In this document: positions 1-8,938 of the stretch, piece by piece | How positions within the stretch are numbered: the first letter of the stretch is position 1 | Layout: each line of letters begins with the position of its first letter | NCBI GenBank assembly: GCA_964467985.1 | Contig: CAYXTP010000006.1 | Coordinates: 186,001-250,000 of the forward strand | Direction: 5' to 3' | Source of the DNA: GCA-2720975 sp964467985 | GTDB lineage: Bacteria; Planctomycetota; UBA1135; GCA-002686595 | Length of the DNA: 64,000 nucleotides | Program-made: the position numbers and the translations under genes | The notes under the pieces: generated by a model | Database searches by the model: none | What the model was told of the DNA's origin: nothing | Seen by the model: the letters and a program-made list of their open reading frames with translations, nothing else

Positions 1-168
1 CGGGATTAGATGCAAGACGTACTTTTCGCCTTCCACCACGACGGTGTGCCCGGCGTTCGCGCCGCCTTGGTAGCGCACCACCAAGTCCTGGTTCTCAGCC
101 AGGAAGTCGATCAGCTTGCCTTTCCCTTCGTCGCCCCATTGGGCTCCAAAAACACTGAGTGAGGGCAT
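1..168 (-). CDS. purA: Adenylosuccinate synthase, N-terminal part (cut by window edge)
   Basis: The reverse strand from an ATG at 168 encodes 56 residues beginning MPSLSVFGAQWGDEGKGK and continuing through YQGGANAGHTVV. The GAQWGDEGKGK loop and the GGxNAGHT motif are diagnostic of adenylosuccinate synthase, which uses GTP to join IMP and aspartate in AMP synthesis. The reading frame stays open to base 1, so the rest of the gene lies to the left. It diverges from the sulfatase lipoprotein gene, and the 173-base gap probably holds both promoters. Confidence 0.95.
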   Translation of the reverse strand, partial: MPSLSVFGAQWGDEGKGKLIDFLAENQDLVVRYQGGANAGHTVVVEGEKYVLHLIP

Positions 169-341
169 GGATCAGGCTCGATTGAGGCTCAAGGACATTG
201 CGACGGGGGGGATTGGGGAAGGCCGTTGAACGGGCTCGGCCGGGGATTCTCGCAGGGGGACCGGTGCGGAACAAGCACCCCGGGCGCATTCACGGAACTC
301 GGGTTGGGGGGGCTCCAGCGCTGGACTGCTATGCTCTAGCT

Positions 342-1946
342 GTGCCCAGCCGATCCCGCCTCCTCTGCTTGCCCGTGGGCCTGGGCCTCGTAGCCCTGCT
401 TCTGGGTTGCCTACTGCCCGACTCCAGCGAGGTTCGGCGAACCCGGATCCTGGACGCCACTTGCGATGAAGTGCTGGGCCTGCTGCGCCGACTGCCCGAG
501 GGCCCGACCTGGTCGCATTGGACGCCTTCCAAGCGTGCGGGGGGCTTGGCCCAAACGGCCTGCCTACCGGAGGCGGGCATCTGGTTCGATGTGCTCGCCG
601 ATCCACCGCGCAAGGCGGCCATTCTCCTAGAGCCCACGCCCGAAGGCCTGAAGCTGGTGTGGTCGGACGTATCCCTGTGGGACGGCAATCCCCTCGGGCG
701 TCTCGCAGCCTGGAAGGGAGAGGCACGCCGCGGGCAGGAGTTGGAGCGCAGCCTGCTCGAGCTGGAATCAACCTTGGAAGGACTGAGCCGCGCAGACTCT
801 GCGGTGCCGGAGCCTGACGCTCAGGAGCCGCAGGTCGGCGAACCGCCCCCACCTCATGTGCTCCTGATCATCGCGGACGATCTGGGCTGGGACCTCCTAG
901 AGGATTCCCACACGCCGAACTTGGATGCACTTGCCGCAGAAGGCATGACCTTTACGAACCTGTGGGTGACACCCAAGTGTGGACCGACGCGAGCCTCTAT
1001 GCTGACGGGACGTTTTCACTTCCGCATCGGCAACGGCGAGATCGCCAAACGTCACAAGAACCGCTCCATGGGCCTGGACGAGGTCACCCTGCCCGAACGC
1101 ATCGGTAGCCAACGCTCAGCGGCCTATGGGAAGTGGCACCTGGGAACCGCCGCGACGCATCCCAATGACAGCGGCTTCGGACACTACTCCGGTAGCCTCG
1201 GCAACCTGAACGGCAAGTCGTACACGTCCTGGCCCAAGGTCGAGGATGGCGAGGAGTCAACTTGCCAAGTCTACGCAACTCGAGATGTGACCGACGAGGC
1301 CCTGGCCTACGACGCGGCCTTCGAGTGGGTCGCCTACCACGCAGTACACACTCCGTTCCACGACCCCCCTCCCGAGTTGCATCCGAACACGCCTCTCGAC
1401 GGAACCCCGGAGACGCAGGTGCGAGCCATGACCGAGGCCCTCGATCTTGAGGTCGGGCGCCTGTTGGCCGGACACCCCGGCGCCTGGGTCTTCTTCTTGG
1501 GCGACAATGGGACCACATCCCTGGTGGGCGGCGGCAAGGGCTCGATGCTGGAGTCGGGCATCAACACGCCTCTGTTCGTGCGTGGCCCAGGAGTCAAGGC
1601 AGGATCGACGTCCGACGAACTCGTGAACGGAACCGATTTCTTCGCCACGATCGCAGAGATTTTCGGCGTGGCTGCGGATGCGCAGGATTCCATCAGTTTC
1701 CTGCCTGTTCTCAAAGGTGGTGCCGGAGCACGGGCATGGAATTATTCCTGCCTGTTCTACGAGCAGAAACCCGGCCGCCGCATGCACGCCATACGCGATG
1801 CGCAGTACAAGTTCGTGATCGACTTTCAGAAGCAGGAAAGCCTGTACTCCATGCCCGGTGAAGTCCTGATCGACCTGCAAGATGCGGGTGATGTACTGCT
1901 CGCGCGGCGCGAAGCACTGCGCGCGCTCATACCGCGCGGTTTCTAG
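342..1946 (+). CDS. Lipoprotein with N-terminal SRPBCC-like domain fused to a sulfatase
   Basis: The predicted protein has 534 residues. I chose the GTG at 342 because it gives a short basic start, a hydrophobic stretch and a lipobox (LVALLLGC). The frame is open upstream to 198, but that part does not look like protein. Residues about 25-165 resemble the SRPBCC/polyketide-cyclase fold: a WSHW segment, an NPLGR motif and a long closing helix. Residues about 175-534 form a sulfatase: metal-binding ADDLG, the CGPTRASMLTGR signature with Cys213 to be converted to formylglycine, GKWHLG and a DNG motif. The signature reads C-x-P-T-R instead of the usual C-x-P-S-R. It probably hydrolyses sulfate esters at the cell surface; the substrate is unknown. 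It converges on hyuB with a few bases of overlap. Confidence 0.8.
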   Translation: MPSRSRLLCLPVGLGLVALLLGCLLPDSSEVRRTRILDATCDEVLGLLRRLPEGPTWSHWTPSKRAGGLAQTACLPEAGIWFDVLADPPRKAAILLEPTPEGLKLVWSDVSLWDGNPLGRLAAWKGEARRGQELERSLLELESTLEGLSRADSAVPEPDAQEPQVGEPPPPHVLLIIADDLGWDLLEDSHTPNLDALAAEGMTFTNLWVTPKCGPTRASMLTGRFHFRIGNGEIAKRHKNRSMGLDEVTLPERIGSQRSAAYGKWHLGTAATHPNDSGFGHYSGSLGNLNGKSYTSWPKVEDGEESTCQVYATRDVTDEALAYDAAFEWVAYHAVHTPFHDPPPELHPNTPLDGTPETQVRAMTEALDLEVGRLLAGHPGAWVFFLGDNGTTSLVGGGKGSMLESGINTPLFVRGPGVKAGSTSDELVNGTDFFATIAEIFGVAADAQDSISFLPVLKGGAGARAWNYSCLFYEQKPGRRMHAIRDAQYKFVIDFQKQESLYSMPGEVLIDLQDAGDVLLARREALRALIPRGF

Positions 1947-3553
1947 CTCGACTGGCCGTGCCCGCCGCCGCCCGGTGTGCGCAGTTCGATTTCGCTGCCG
2001 GCCTTCATGTCCATGGCTGTCTTGCCCTGCAGGGGCTGATCCTTAGCGCTTCCTACTGGGCGCCAGCGAGCGGAACCCTTGCCTCCTGCTCCGCCTCCCG
2101 CAAGCCCCCAGGGTCCGCTTGCCTGTCGCTCGGCGATCCACCCCACTCGCACGTCCTCTAGGAAACGCAACCTGCGGACCAAGCCATCGCCCCCTCGGTT
2201 CGCTCCGCTTCCCCCGGATCCACGGCGCACCGTGGTCTTCAGGACCCGTACGGGCAGTTCGTTTTCCATCGCCTCGATCGGAGTGTTGCGCGTGTTGGTC
2301 ATGTGCGTTTGCAAAGCATGGGCGCCGGCAGCGTTTGGACCCGCTCCCGCTCCTCCTCCCAAGGTCTCGTAGTACGCAAACCTGCCCGCAGTGTCCCCCA
2401 CTGTCAGATTGCTCATGGTGCCCGCGCTGGCAGCAGGCATGCGCTCGGGCAGAACACGGGAGAGGGCGGCGAGCACGAGATCCACTAGGCGTTGACTGGT
2501 TTCCACATTTCCGGCCGCCACGGGAGCCGGATAGCTGGCGTCGCACAGACTGCCCGTGCGTGTACTCACGCGAGTGCTGCGCAGGACTCCTTCGTTTGTC
2601 GGTGTCCCTGCCGGCAAGAGGCAACGAATGACGTAGAACACTGCAGAGAGGGTCACGGCCCGGACCGTATTCACAGGTCCCTGCACCGCATCGTCGCTGG
2701 CCGTGAAATCGAAGTGCATCCCCTTGGCGTTCACATCGAAGGTCAGGCGTAGCCGCACGTCTTGCCCGTCCTTGCCGGGCCATTCCAGCACGTCCTCTGC
2801 TTGCCACGATCCGCGTGGCAAGCCCGACACCAACTCCCCTACAAGGGCATGCGTCCAGTCGCGCAAGGCCGCCGCCTGAGAACAGACCTCTGCGCGGCCG
2901 TGTTCCAGAGCCATGGACTCGATGCGCTGCTCACCCACGCGATTGGCGGCCCATTGGGCCAGCATGTCACCCTCGCGCTCTGCGGGCACGCGCATGTTGG
3001 CCAAGAGCAGCGCGAGTACATCACGGCGCAATTGGCCACCCTCCACCAGGAGGGTTGGCGGGATGCGCAGACCCTCGGCATGCACATCCGCAACGGGAGC
3101 CATGGACCCCGGGTAGGCTCCGCCTACATCCGCGTGATGAGCGCGATTGAGGCAATAGAAGTCGGGTTGCTTGCCGCGGCCCAAGAAAATGGGCGAAACC
3201 AGGGTGATGTCGGGCAGGTGGGATCCACCCGTGTAGGGGTCGTTGAGTACGACCACATCGCCGCGCCCCATCGGCACTTGCTCGCGAGCCGCGGCCAGAG
3301 AAAGGGGTGCCGCACCCAGGTGGACAGGCAGGTGAGCGGCTTGGGAAACCATGCGCCCCTGACCGTCGAACAGCGCACAAGAGTAGTCACGACGCTCCTT
3401 GATATTGGGTGAGAAAGCCGAGCGCATGAGCGCCACGCCCATTTCTTCAGCTGCAGCGGCAAACAAATGCTGAAAGACCTCCAATCGAAGGGGATCCTGC
3501 ACCGCCGCCCGCTGAGTGCCTCGGGTCGAGCGCTTCTTGTTGCGGCTGGCCAT
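1943..3553 (-). CDS. hyuB: Hydantoinase B / oxoprolinase family subunit
   Basis: About 536 residues covering the HyuB family from DPLRLEVFQHLF to the Gly-rich end GGGGHG. Conserved stretches include ERRDYSCALFD, HLPVHLGA, NDPYTGGSHLPDI and RAHHADVGG. HyuB normally pairs with an ATP-binding HyuA for ATP-dependent opening of hydantoins or 5-oxoproline. No HyuA is present in the window, so either it is encoded elsewhere or this subunit acts alone. An ATG at 3553 is preferred. A TTG at 3574 is also in frame and would overlap the end of gspK. It appears to be the last gene of the secretin/gspK unit, although no functional link to secretion is evident. Confidence 0.85.
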   Translation of the reverse strand: MASRNKKRSTRGTQRAAVQDPLRLEVFQHLFAAAAEEMGVALMRSAFSPNIKERRDYSCALFDGQGRMVSQAAHLPVHLGAAPLSLAAAREQVPMGRGDVVVLNDPYTGGSHLPDITLVSPIFLGRGKQPDFYCLNRAHHADVGGAYPGSMAPVADVHAEGLRIPPTLLVEGGQLRRDVLALLLANMRVPAEREGDMLAQWAANRVGEQRIESMALEHGRAEVCSQAAALRDWTHALVGELVSGLPRGSWQAEDVLEWPGKDGQDVRLRLTFDVNAKGMHFDFTASDDAVQGPVNTVRAVTLSAVFYVIRCLLPAGTPTNEGVLRSTRVSTRTGSLCDASYPAPVAAGNVETSQRLVDLVLAALSRVLPERMPAASAGTMSNLTVGDTAGRFAYYETLGGGAGAGPNAAGAHALQTHMTNTRNTPIEAMENELPVRVLKTTVRRGSGGSGANRGGDGLVRRLRFLEDVRVGWIAERQASGPWGLAGGGAGGKGSARWRPVGSAKDQPLQGKTAMDMKAGSEIELRTPGGGGHGQSS

Positions 3554-3567
3554 AGAAGCCGAGCAGC

Positions 3568-4932
3568 CTACCAACCTTCGCCGTCGGGGTAGTCCAGAAT
3601 CGGGAGTGGCGACCGATCCAGCACTTCCCAGCGCAGGAGGGGAACGATCTCGACGTCGTCATCGCCCATTCGGCGCCAGACGACGCAACGCACGGTGCGC
3701 GTCATGTGCGCCCCCGACCGTTCATACTCTTCCTGTTCCTGACGAGTGTCGAATTCTTGGACCTGGTGGCGGTCCGCGAGGGTCACCTTGCGCGCCGTGA
3801 TGTAGATGGAGAACACATCACTGTCCACCCGCAGGAGTGACTTCATGCGCTCCGCGTACTCGGGCGTGATCATGTCGTAGCCGCGCACCTCGCTGAGCTC
3901 TTCGAGATCATCGAAGATCTGAGTCACGAGTATCTCCTCGCCGAATTCGTCCAGCGTGGGCTCAATCGGATCCGCATCCGGGTCGGGCTCCTCTTCCAGG
4001 TTGCGGTACTCGACGACGTCCTCCCAGTAGGTGAGGTCCAGCTGACTCGGGTCCATGAGTCCAGAAAGGACGGCTCGTGGAGCCGTATTGACGTTGACGG
4101 AGTAGCCGCCGGTGCTCGTTGGAGCTTCGGGACCCTCCCCCTCTCCTGTAGTCGGAGAAGTGTACATGGTCAGGAACGCGTCGATGGAATGCACCCGGTT
4201 GCCGGAAGTGTCAAACGAGTCACGGTAGTGATCTTCCATGAACGGCTCGAGGGCCACAAACTCTCGAATCGACAGGGGCATGCCGCGTGAGAGGCTCTCC
4301 TGATCAAAGGACAGCAAATCTCCGGGACGAGGAAGATAGGAACTGTCTCGCTCGAGCATGTGATCGCGCATGACCTGGGCCATGTCGTGCGCATCGGACC
4401 CGCTAATGTCGAGCTCCGTTCCCTCGCGGCACAGATCGAGGATACGCGTGACACGGTCAAAGGCATCTTGGGCCTCGTCGGGATCCTCCGACAGCATGTT
4501 GAGGATGTTGTACTTGCGATCTTCATCAACGATCAGGATACGCAGCTCGAGATCATTGAAAGAGGTTGCCGCCTGGGCCGCCCATTCATCCATGAACGAG
4601 TCCGTGGCATCGGCATTGTCTTCCCCTTCTCCCTCTCCCTCGGACCCGGGGCCGGGCATCGCCGGCGCGGCAGCCTCGTCTTCTCCAGAGCCTTGACGCA
4701 GCTCCCCGTCTGATCGCAGTTGCTCAAAAACTTCGAGCAGCGCGGACTCGATCGCCAGGTCCATATTGGTGCTCGTGAAGTCCCGGTTGGCCACCTGCTG
4801 GTCGGTGGCGGTCACCCGGTTGAGTTGATAGACGATGGCGATGATCACCATCAAGACCAAGAACGAGAGCAGGAGCACAGCACCCCGCTCGGTGCGTGCC
4901 CCTCGGGGGCGGTGGGAAAGGAGGAGCTTCAT
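3568..4932 (-). CDS. gspK: Type II secretion minor pseudopilin GspK-like protein
   Basis: 454 residues. The N-terminus has a short basic leader followed by RGAVLLLSFLVLMVIIAIVYQ, the single hydrophobic helix of a pseudopilin. The body has the GspK pattern: early Asp/Glu-rich low-complexity region (about residues 85-110), then LRILIVDEDRKYNIL and a long helical segment, then SVNVNTAPRAVLSGL, the helix-hairpin-helix-like segment typical of GspK. GspK caps the pseudopilus tip in type II secretion. It follows two secretin genes on the same strand. No gspE, gspF, gspG or other pseudopilin gene is in the window, so the remaining machinery must be elsewhere. The acidic linker is an oddity. Confidence 0.82.
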   Translation of the reverse strand: MKLLLSHRPRGARTERGAVLLLSFLVLMVIIAIVYQLNRVTATDQQVANRDFTSTNMDLAIESALLEVFEQLRSDGELRQGSGEDEAAAPAMPGPGSEGEGEGEDNADATDSFMDEWAAQAATSFNDLELRILIVDEDRKYNILNMLSEDPDEAQDAFDRVTRILDLCREGTELDISGSDAHDMAQVMRDHMLERDSSYLPRPGDLLSFDQESLSRGMPLSIREFVALEPFMEDHYRDSFDTSGNRVHSIDAFLTMYTSPTTGEGEGPEAPTSTGGYSVNVNTAPRAVLSGLMDPSQLDLTYWEDVVEYRNLEEEPDPDADPIEPTLDEFGEEILVTQIFDDLEELSEVRGYDMITPEYAERMKSLLRVDSDVFSIYITARKVTLADRHQVQEFDTRQEQEEYERSGAHMTRTVRCVVWRRMGDDDVEIVPLLRWEVLDRSPLPILDYPDGEGW

Positions 4933-4997
4933 GGTCTATGTCTTGCTTGGACGCACGCAAGGTTCCCATTCTTCCCCGACCTTGGGGCGAATCCGAC

Positions 4998-6500
4998 CTA
5001 GAAATCCGAGCTCATATCCATGCCCTGTAGGATGCGCGGGCGAATGTAGAACAGGACGTTGGTCTGCTCGGTGACATCGTAGTGATTCTTGAACAGGTAG
5101 CCCAAAATAGGGATGTCGCCCAACAGGGGCACTTTGCGTTCCCGCTCGAGGGTCCGTTCAGCAATCAACCCCCCCAGCACCACGGCCTCACCCGGCTCAA
5201 GGCGAACCGTAGTGGACGCTCTGCGGGCTGAGATGGAGGGCACGGAGAAGGTCGCTTGAGAGTCGTCGCCCCCCTGACTCAGACTGATGGCCGTGCCACT
5301 GACCTGTGAGGCGCGGATGTCAATATTGAGCAGGATCGTCTCCTCGCCGATGATCGTTGGGATCACGAACATCTGAACGCCCACGGGTTTGACCTGCAGG
5401 GTGGCACTGAAGGTCCCGTTGGCGTTGAGCCCGCCGAGGACGTAGAACGGCACCTCATCGGTATTATCGAATTCGGCCCGCCCGCCTTCGCGCACGGCCA
5501 CCTTGGGCCGCGACATGATCGACACGTTTTCGTGGTTGGAGACGACTTCGAGCAGAGCATCGAATTCCACACCATCGAAGATGGCTGAAACGCCGAAGAT
5601 GGCCTCGCCAGAGTCGACAGTGTTGCCCAAAGAGAAGTCGAGACTATTGGCAAAGGCCCCGTCGTTGGGCAATCCAAAGATGGGAGTGCTGGGGTCGATG
5701 GGTTGGATGCCGTAGTCGAAGGAATCCGAAGTGGACACCTCAACAATTCGTGCCTCGATCTCTACTTGGCGCACGCGTGCACTAAATAGTTCAATGAACC
5801 GCTCCGCCTTGAGCAGAACGTCGGGCTGAGCCCGAACAAAGAGCCAGTCGGAGAGTGGGACGAACTTGCTGCTCGCCAGGGTCGTTCCCGATGCGGGGGA
5901 AAACGGCTCGCCGTCAAAACCGATCCTCAAGTCCAGCACGGCCTCGTTTGCCCCTTGGTCTTGAATCGGAATCAACCCCTCCCCGTCAACGACAGCCCCG
6001 CCTGTCAGGGGGATGTCGAAGTCCCCGTAGAGCGAGAGTAGGGTCAGGGCCCGTTGGCCCAGACCTGCCGGAAAACTGTAGGGCTTGGTCACGAAGCCGG
6101 TCTCACGGTCCACCCAGATGCGCTCACCGAATGTGAGAAAGGGATCCAGCGCGCCAGGAACCTCGTGGCCCGCTTCGGCTCCATCGGGAATCGCGGGCGC
6201 GGGCTCCAACTCACCAGGTTCCAAAGGCTGCGGCGACTGTGCGTAGAGACGCTCCAGCTCCTCGAAATAGCTGGCCTCGTCGAAGTCCTCAACCGGCGTC
6301 AGGGTGTCCGAACCCAGCAGGATGCGTTTCCAGGTGGCGTTGATCTCTGCACTGCGCTCCTGTGGGGTGGGCTCACCGGAATCGAGTAGGCGGCACCCGG
6401 GGAGCAAAGCCAGGGTGAACAGGACTCCAGCCCCCTGCAAGCCTCGCCAGGTGAGGCAATGGCGGAGGGCCTTGGGTCGAGAGTGGAGTCGAGCGCGCAT
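4998..6500 (-). CDS. Secretin (GspD/PilQ family), first of two tandem paralogues
   Basis: 500 residues with an exported N-terminus and a possible lipobox (LALLPGC). The C-terminal half is a secretin domain: DYGIQPIDPSTPIFGLPN, SRPKVAVREGGRAEF, EPGEAVVLGGLIAERTLERE, and VPLLGDIPILGYLFKN followed by TNVLFYIRPRIL. Secretins form the gated outer-membrane ring used by type II secretion and type IV pili. The protein is shorter than a full GspD (about 650 residues), and the usual series of N0-N3 domains is reduced. It is about 45-55 percent similar by eye to the next gene upstream, indicating local duplication. It lies between that paralogue and gspK. Confidence 0.85.
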   Translation of the reverse strand: MRARLHSRPKALRHCLTWRGLQGAGVLFTLALLPGCRLLDSGEPTPQERSAEINATWKRILLGSDTLTPVEDFDEASYFEELERLYAQSPQPLEPGELEPAPAIPDGAEAGHEVPGALDPFLTFGERIWVDRETGFVTKPYSFPAGLGQRALTLLSLYGDFDIPLTGGAVVDGEGLIPIQDQGANEAVLDLRIGFDGEPFSPASGTTLASSKFVPLSDWLFVRAQPDVLLKAERFIELFSARVRQVEIEARIVEVSTSDSFDYGIQPIDPSTPIFGLPNDGAFANSLDFSLGNTVDSGEAIFGVSAIFDGVEFDALLEVVSNHENVSIMSRPKVAVREGGRAEFDNTDEVPFYVLGGLNANGTFSATLQVKPVGVQMFVIPTIIGEETILLNIDIRASQVSGTAISLSQGGDDSQATFSVPSISARRASTTVRLEPGEAVVLGGLIAERTLERERKVPLLGDIPILGYLFKNHYDVTEQTNVLFYIRPRILQGMDMSSDF

Positions 6501-6542
6501 GGGAGGTGTGGTCGAAAGCTGAATTCGGATCAGCAGCGGGGA

Positions 6543-8129
6543 TCAGAAGTCCGTGTTCAGATCGATGCCCTGCAGTATGCGGGGATAGATGAAGAAGAGC
6601 ACATCCGTTCGTTCCTGGATCTGATAGTTGCTCTTGAAGATATTCCCAAGCAAAGGAATGTCGCCTAGCAGCGGCACCTTCCGTTCCCGTTGCAGGGTGC
6701 GCTCGGAAATCAAGCCCCCGATCACCAGGCCCTGGCCTGCTTCGAGGCGCACGGTGGTTGTGGCCTTGCGCTTGGCTACCTCGGGAACACCCACTGTGGA
6801 GCTCGCGCCGGCAGCGTCGGTCACGATGAAGGTCGCAGCGGTACCTGTGATCTGGGAAACCTCAGTGTCCACATCCAAGATCAGGGTGTTGTTGCCCACA
6901 ACGCGTGGCACGACGTAGAGCTGAACACCCACTTCTCGGAAGTTGATCGTCCACGTGAACTGGCCATTGGCGTTGATGGCATTGAGCTTCATGACGGGCT
7001 CTTGCTGCACCTCTACCAATTCGGCCCGGGCCCCTTCACGTACGGCGACCTTGGGCTGAGATATGATGGACGCCGACTCATCCGTCGAGACCATCTCGAG
7101 CAGCGCGTTGAACTGCACACCATCAAAAACCGCCGACACTCCGAATATGGCCTCACCCACGTCGACTGTGTTGCCGAAGGAGAAGTCAATGTCGTGGATC
7201 AGCGACCCGGCGTTGGGCAGACCAAAAATCGGTGTGACGCCATCTACCGGCCGAATGCCGTAATCAGAAGTCTGAGTGGTGGTCAGCTCGACGATCTTGG
7301 CCTCCACTTGAATCTGGCGTGCGCTGCTGATGAAGGCTCGAATGAAGCGCTGCACCTGCCTCATCTCGCGGGGAGCTGCCGTCACCACCAGCCAGTCGGC
7401 GAGTGGCACCACCTTAGGGGCGGTCACGCCTGGCTTGCGGGGAGGAGTGAAGGCCTCCGCACCCTGCGCGTTTAGCAAGTGCAGCACAACCGTGCCGGGA
7501 AGCTGTTCCCCTTCGGGCATCGCCTCCGCATCGATTGGGGCCGCGTGGACCTTGAGTCCCGCGTGCGACTTGATGAGGGCCTGCACCCTGGCACCAGCCC
7601 CCAGGGGAAAGGTGAAGGGCTTCATGATCAGCCCCGAGTCCCGATACCAAACGATTCGCTCTCCAAACTCCTCGTAGGGGCTGACGATAGGAGCGTCCCC
7701 ATCCTGCGCCCCCGCCCCCAACAACAAGTCGTCCAGGTCAATTTCCGGCACGGGGTCCTGTCCGTCGTCCGCACCATCCAGGGGCGCGGAGTCGAAGACG
7801 GGCTCGCCCGTTGAGCCACCAACGTCCGGTTCTCGCGCGCCGGCTTGGTAGGCCTCTTCCAAGGCCTTGGTGTACTCCTCCTCGCTACTGGCTGGATCGA
7901 GTTTGGGGTCCATGTCCCCATCCGGATCCTGTGCGTCCCCCATGGCCGCTTCGAGCGTTCGCAGTGACTCACCTTCCGAAGACTCAGCGCTTTCCGGACC
8001 TTGGCAGGCTGGCATCACCGCCAAGGACATGCACGTGAAGAATCCGACGATCGAGGGCCCGCTACGTGAGCGAGGTCCAACCTGTGAGGCCGGCCGGCAG
8101 ACCGACCGATTCAAATTGAAGGGCCCCAC
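6543..8129 (-). CDS. Secretin (GspD/PilQ family), second of two tandem paralogues
   Basis: 528 residues from a GTG at 8129, the start that keeps a full signal region ending in a possible lipobox (LAVMPAC). An acidic linker (residues about 40-130) precedes a secretin core: DYGIRPVDGVTPIFGLPN, SQPKVAVREGARAEL, EAGQGLVIGGLISERTLQRE and VPLLGDIPLLGNIFKSNYQ. Motif order and spacing match the neighbouring secretin at 4998-6500, but the linkers differ, so the two copies have diverged. Two secretins in a row with one pseudopilin suggest either a hetero-oligomeric ring or two alternative gates. The gene starts 12 bases after the small exported protein. Confidence 0.83.
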   Translation of the reverse strand: MGPFNLNRSVCRPASQVGPRSRSGPSIVGFFTCMSLAVMPACQGPESAESSEGESLRTLEAAMGDAQDPDGDMDPKLDPASSEEEYTKALEEAYQAGAREPDVGGSTGEPVFDSAPLDGADDGQDPVPEIDLDDLLLGAGAQDGDAPIVSPYEEFGERIVWYRDSGLIMKPFTFPLGAGARVQALIKSHAGLKVHAAPIDAEAMPEGEQLPGTVVLHLLNAQGAEAFTPPRKPGVTAPKVVPLADWLVVTAAPREMRQVQRFIRAFISSARQIQVEAKIVELTTTQTSDYGIRPVDGVTPIFGLPNAGSLIHDIDFSFGNTVDVGEAIFGVSAVFDGVQFNALLEMVSTDESASIISQPKVAVREGARAELVEVQQEPVMKLNAINANGQFTWTINFREVGVQLYVVPRVVGNNTLILDVDTEVSQITGTAATFIVTDAAGASSTVGVPEVAKRKATTTVRLEAGQGLVIGGLISERTLQRERKVPLLGDIPLLGNIFKSNYQIQERTDVLFFIYPRILQGIDLNTDF

Positions 8130-8141
8130 AAGTAGTCCGAA

Positions 8142-8651
8142 TCACTTCCCGCTCATCTTGGCCTTGACCTTGGCCGTGAGGTCCGGGATCGCACGGCCGT
8201 CACGGCGGCGGATTTTTTTCCAGACGCCACAGTGGTTGTTGGCCCTGCGCACCTTTTCGCAAGCGTCGAGCACCTTGCGTCGGGCGGCGGTCATCAAGGT
8301 GCGGCCCTCGGCTGAGTGAGGATCGATCTTGCGCTTCTTGATCTTGCGTACTTCGTCGGTCACTGCCAGCAAGGCGTCGTAGTCGACAGTGGCGGGCGCC
8401 GTGATACCCATGGGAGCCTTGTTCCCACAGATGTTGTCCGAGCGATCAAAAATGAAGTCCGTTCCTCGGCCGTCGTCGGAATGTCCGTCGACCTCAGCCA
8501 GTGTGGGTAGGTCGGGGACCAGTGTGGGTAGGTCGGGGACCAGTGTGGGTAGGTCGAGGGACAGTGTGGGTTCGGCTGTCGGGGCTGCGAGGGCCGGGCT
8601 GGCCCCTAGAACGGCCGCAAACGAAAGAAGAATTTGGCTAGTAATCTGCAT
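8142..8651 (-). CDS. Small exported hypothetical protein with heptapeptide repeats
   Basis: 169 residues. It starts with a clear signal peptide (MQITSQILLSFAAVLGASPALA). Directly after cleavage there are three near-identical seven-residue repeats with the core LPTLVPD, encoded by a 21-base tandem repeat. The rest is basic and helical (RKIKKRKIDPHSAEG, KKIRRRDG) with four cysteines (NICGNK, LDACEK, NHCGVW) that could form disulfides in the periplasm. I recognise no family. It is first in a same-strand series with the two secretins, gspK and hyuB and ends 12 bases before the next start, so co-transcription is likely and an accessory role in the secretin complex is possible. Confidence 0.6.
   Translation of the reverse strand: MQITSQILLSFAAVLGASPALAAPTAEPTLSLDLPTLVPDLPTLVPDLPTLAEVDGHSDDGRGTDFIFDRSDNICGNKAPMGITAPATVDYDALLAVTDEVRKIKKRKIDPHSAEGRTLMTAARRKVLDACEKVRRANNHCGVWKKIRRRDGRAIPDLTAKVKAKMSGK
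8500..8570. repeat. 21-base tandem repeat inside the small exported protein gene
   Basis: The plus strand shows AGTGTGGGTAGGTCGGGGAC followed by C at 8500-8520 and an identical copy at 8521-8541. A third, slightly altered copy lies at 8542-8562, and the first bases of a fourth follow. The period is 21 bases, seven codons on the minus strand, so copy-number change keeps the frame and only alters the length of the LPTLVPD spacer. Confidence 0.9.
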
Positions 8652-8846
8652 GGCTCAATTACCTATCGGCCCAGTTGCCTCGCGGCAGTCCCTGGGACTT
8701 GATTTCGGTCTGGGAATGACCGTCGTACTGGGGGGTCCGGTATAGCCGCTAGGCCCGTTCCCTGCACGGGTGAATCGATCGAATACCGAACGCTAACGCC
8801 CCCCCACTTCTTGGCACCCAGGCACTGCCCTCCACACTCAACGCAG

Positions 8847-8885
8847 AAACGCCCCCCCGTCCCCAGATAGCGGGATCGGGGGGGC
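8847..8885 (-). terminator. Intrinsic-type terminator downstream of pnp
   Basis: On the minus strand GCCCCCCCG pairs with CGGGGGGGC and the inner TCCC pairs with GGGG around a short loop (GCTATCT). The hairpin is followed by GTTTC. It lies about 55 bases beyond the pnp stop codon, so it probably ends the rpsO-pnp transcript. The T-run is short, but the stem is very stable. Confidence 0.7.
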
Positions 8886-8938
8886 ATTGTCGGTCGATGA
8901 GGTCCTCGATTCAGCCCGGTGAACGGGCGAGGTTCGAC

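Noticed and set aside
8500..8570. Short CRISPR-like array.
   Set aside because: The repeats are contiguous with no spacers, lie inside a coding region and keep the reading frame.
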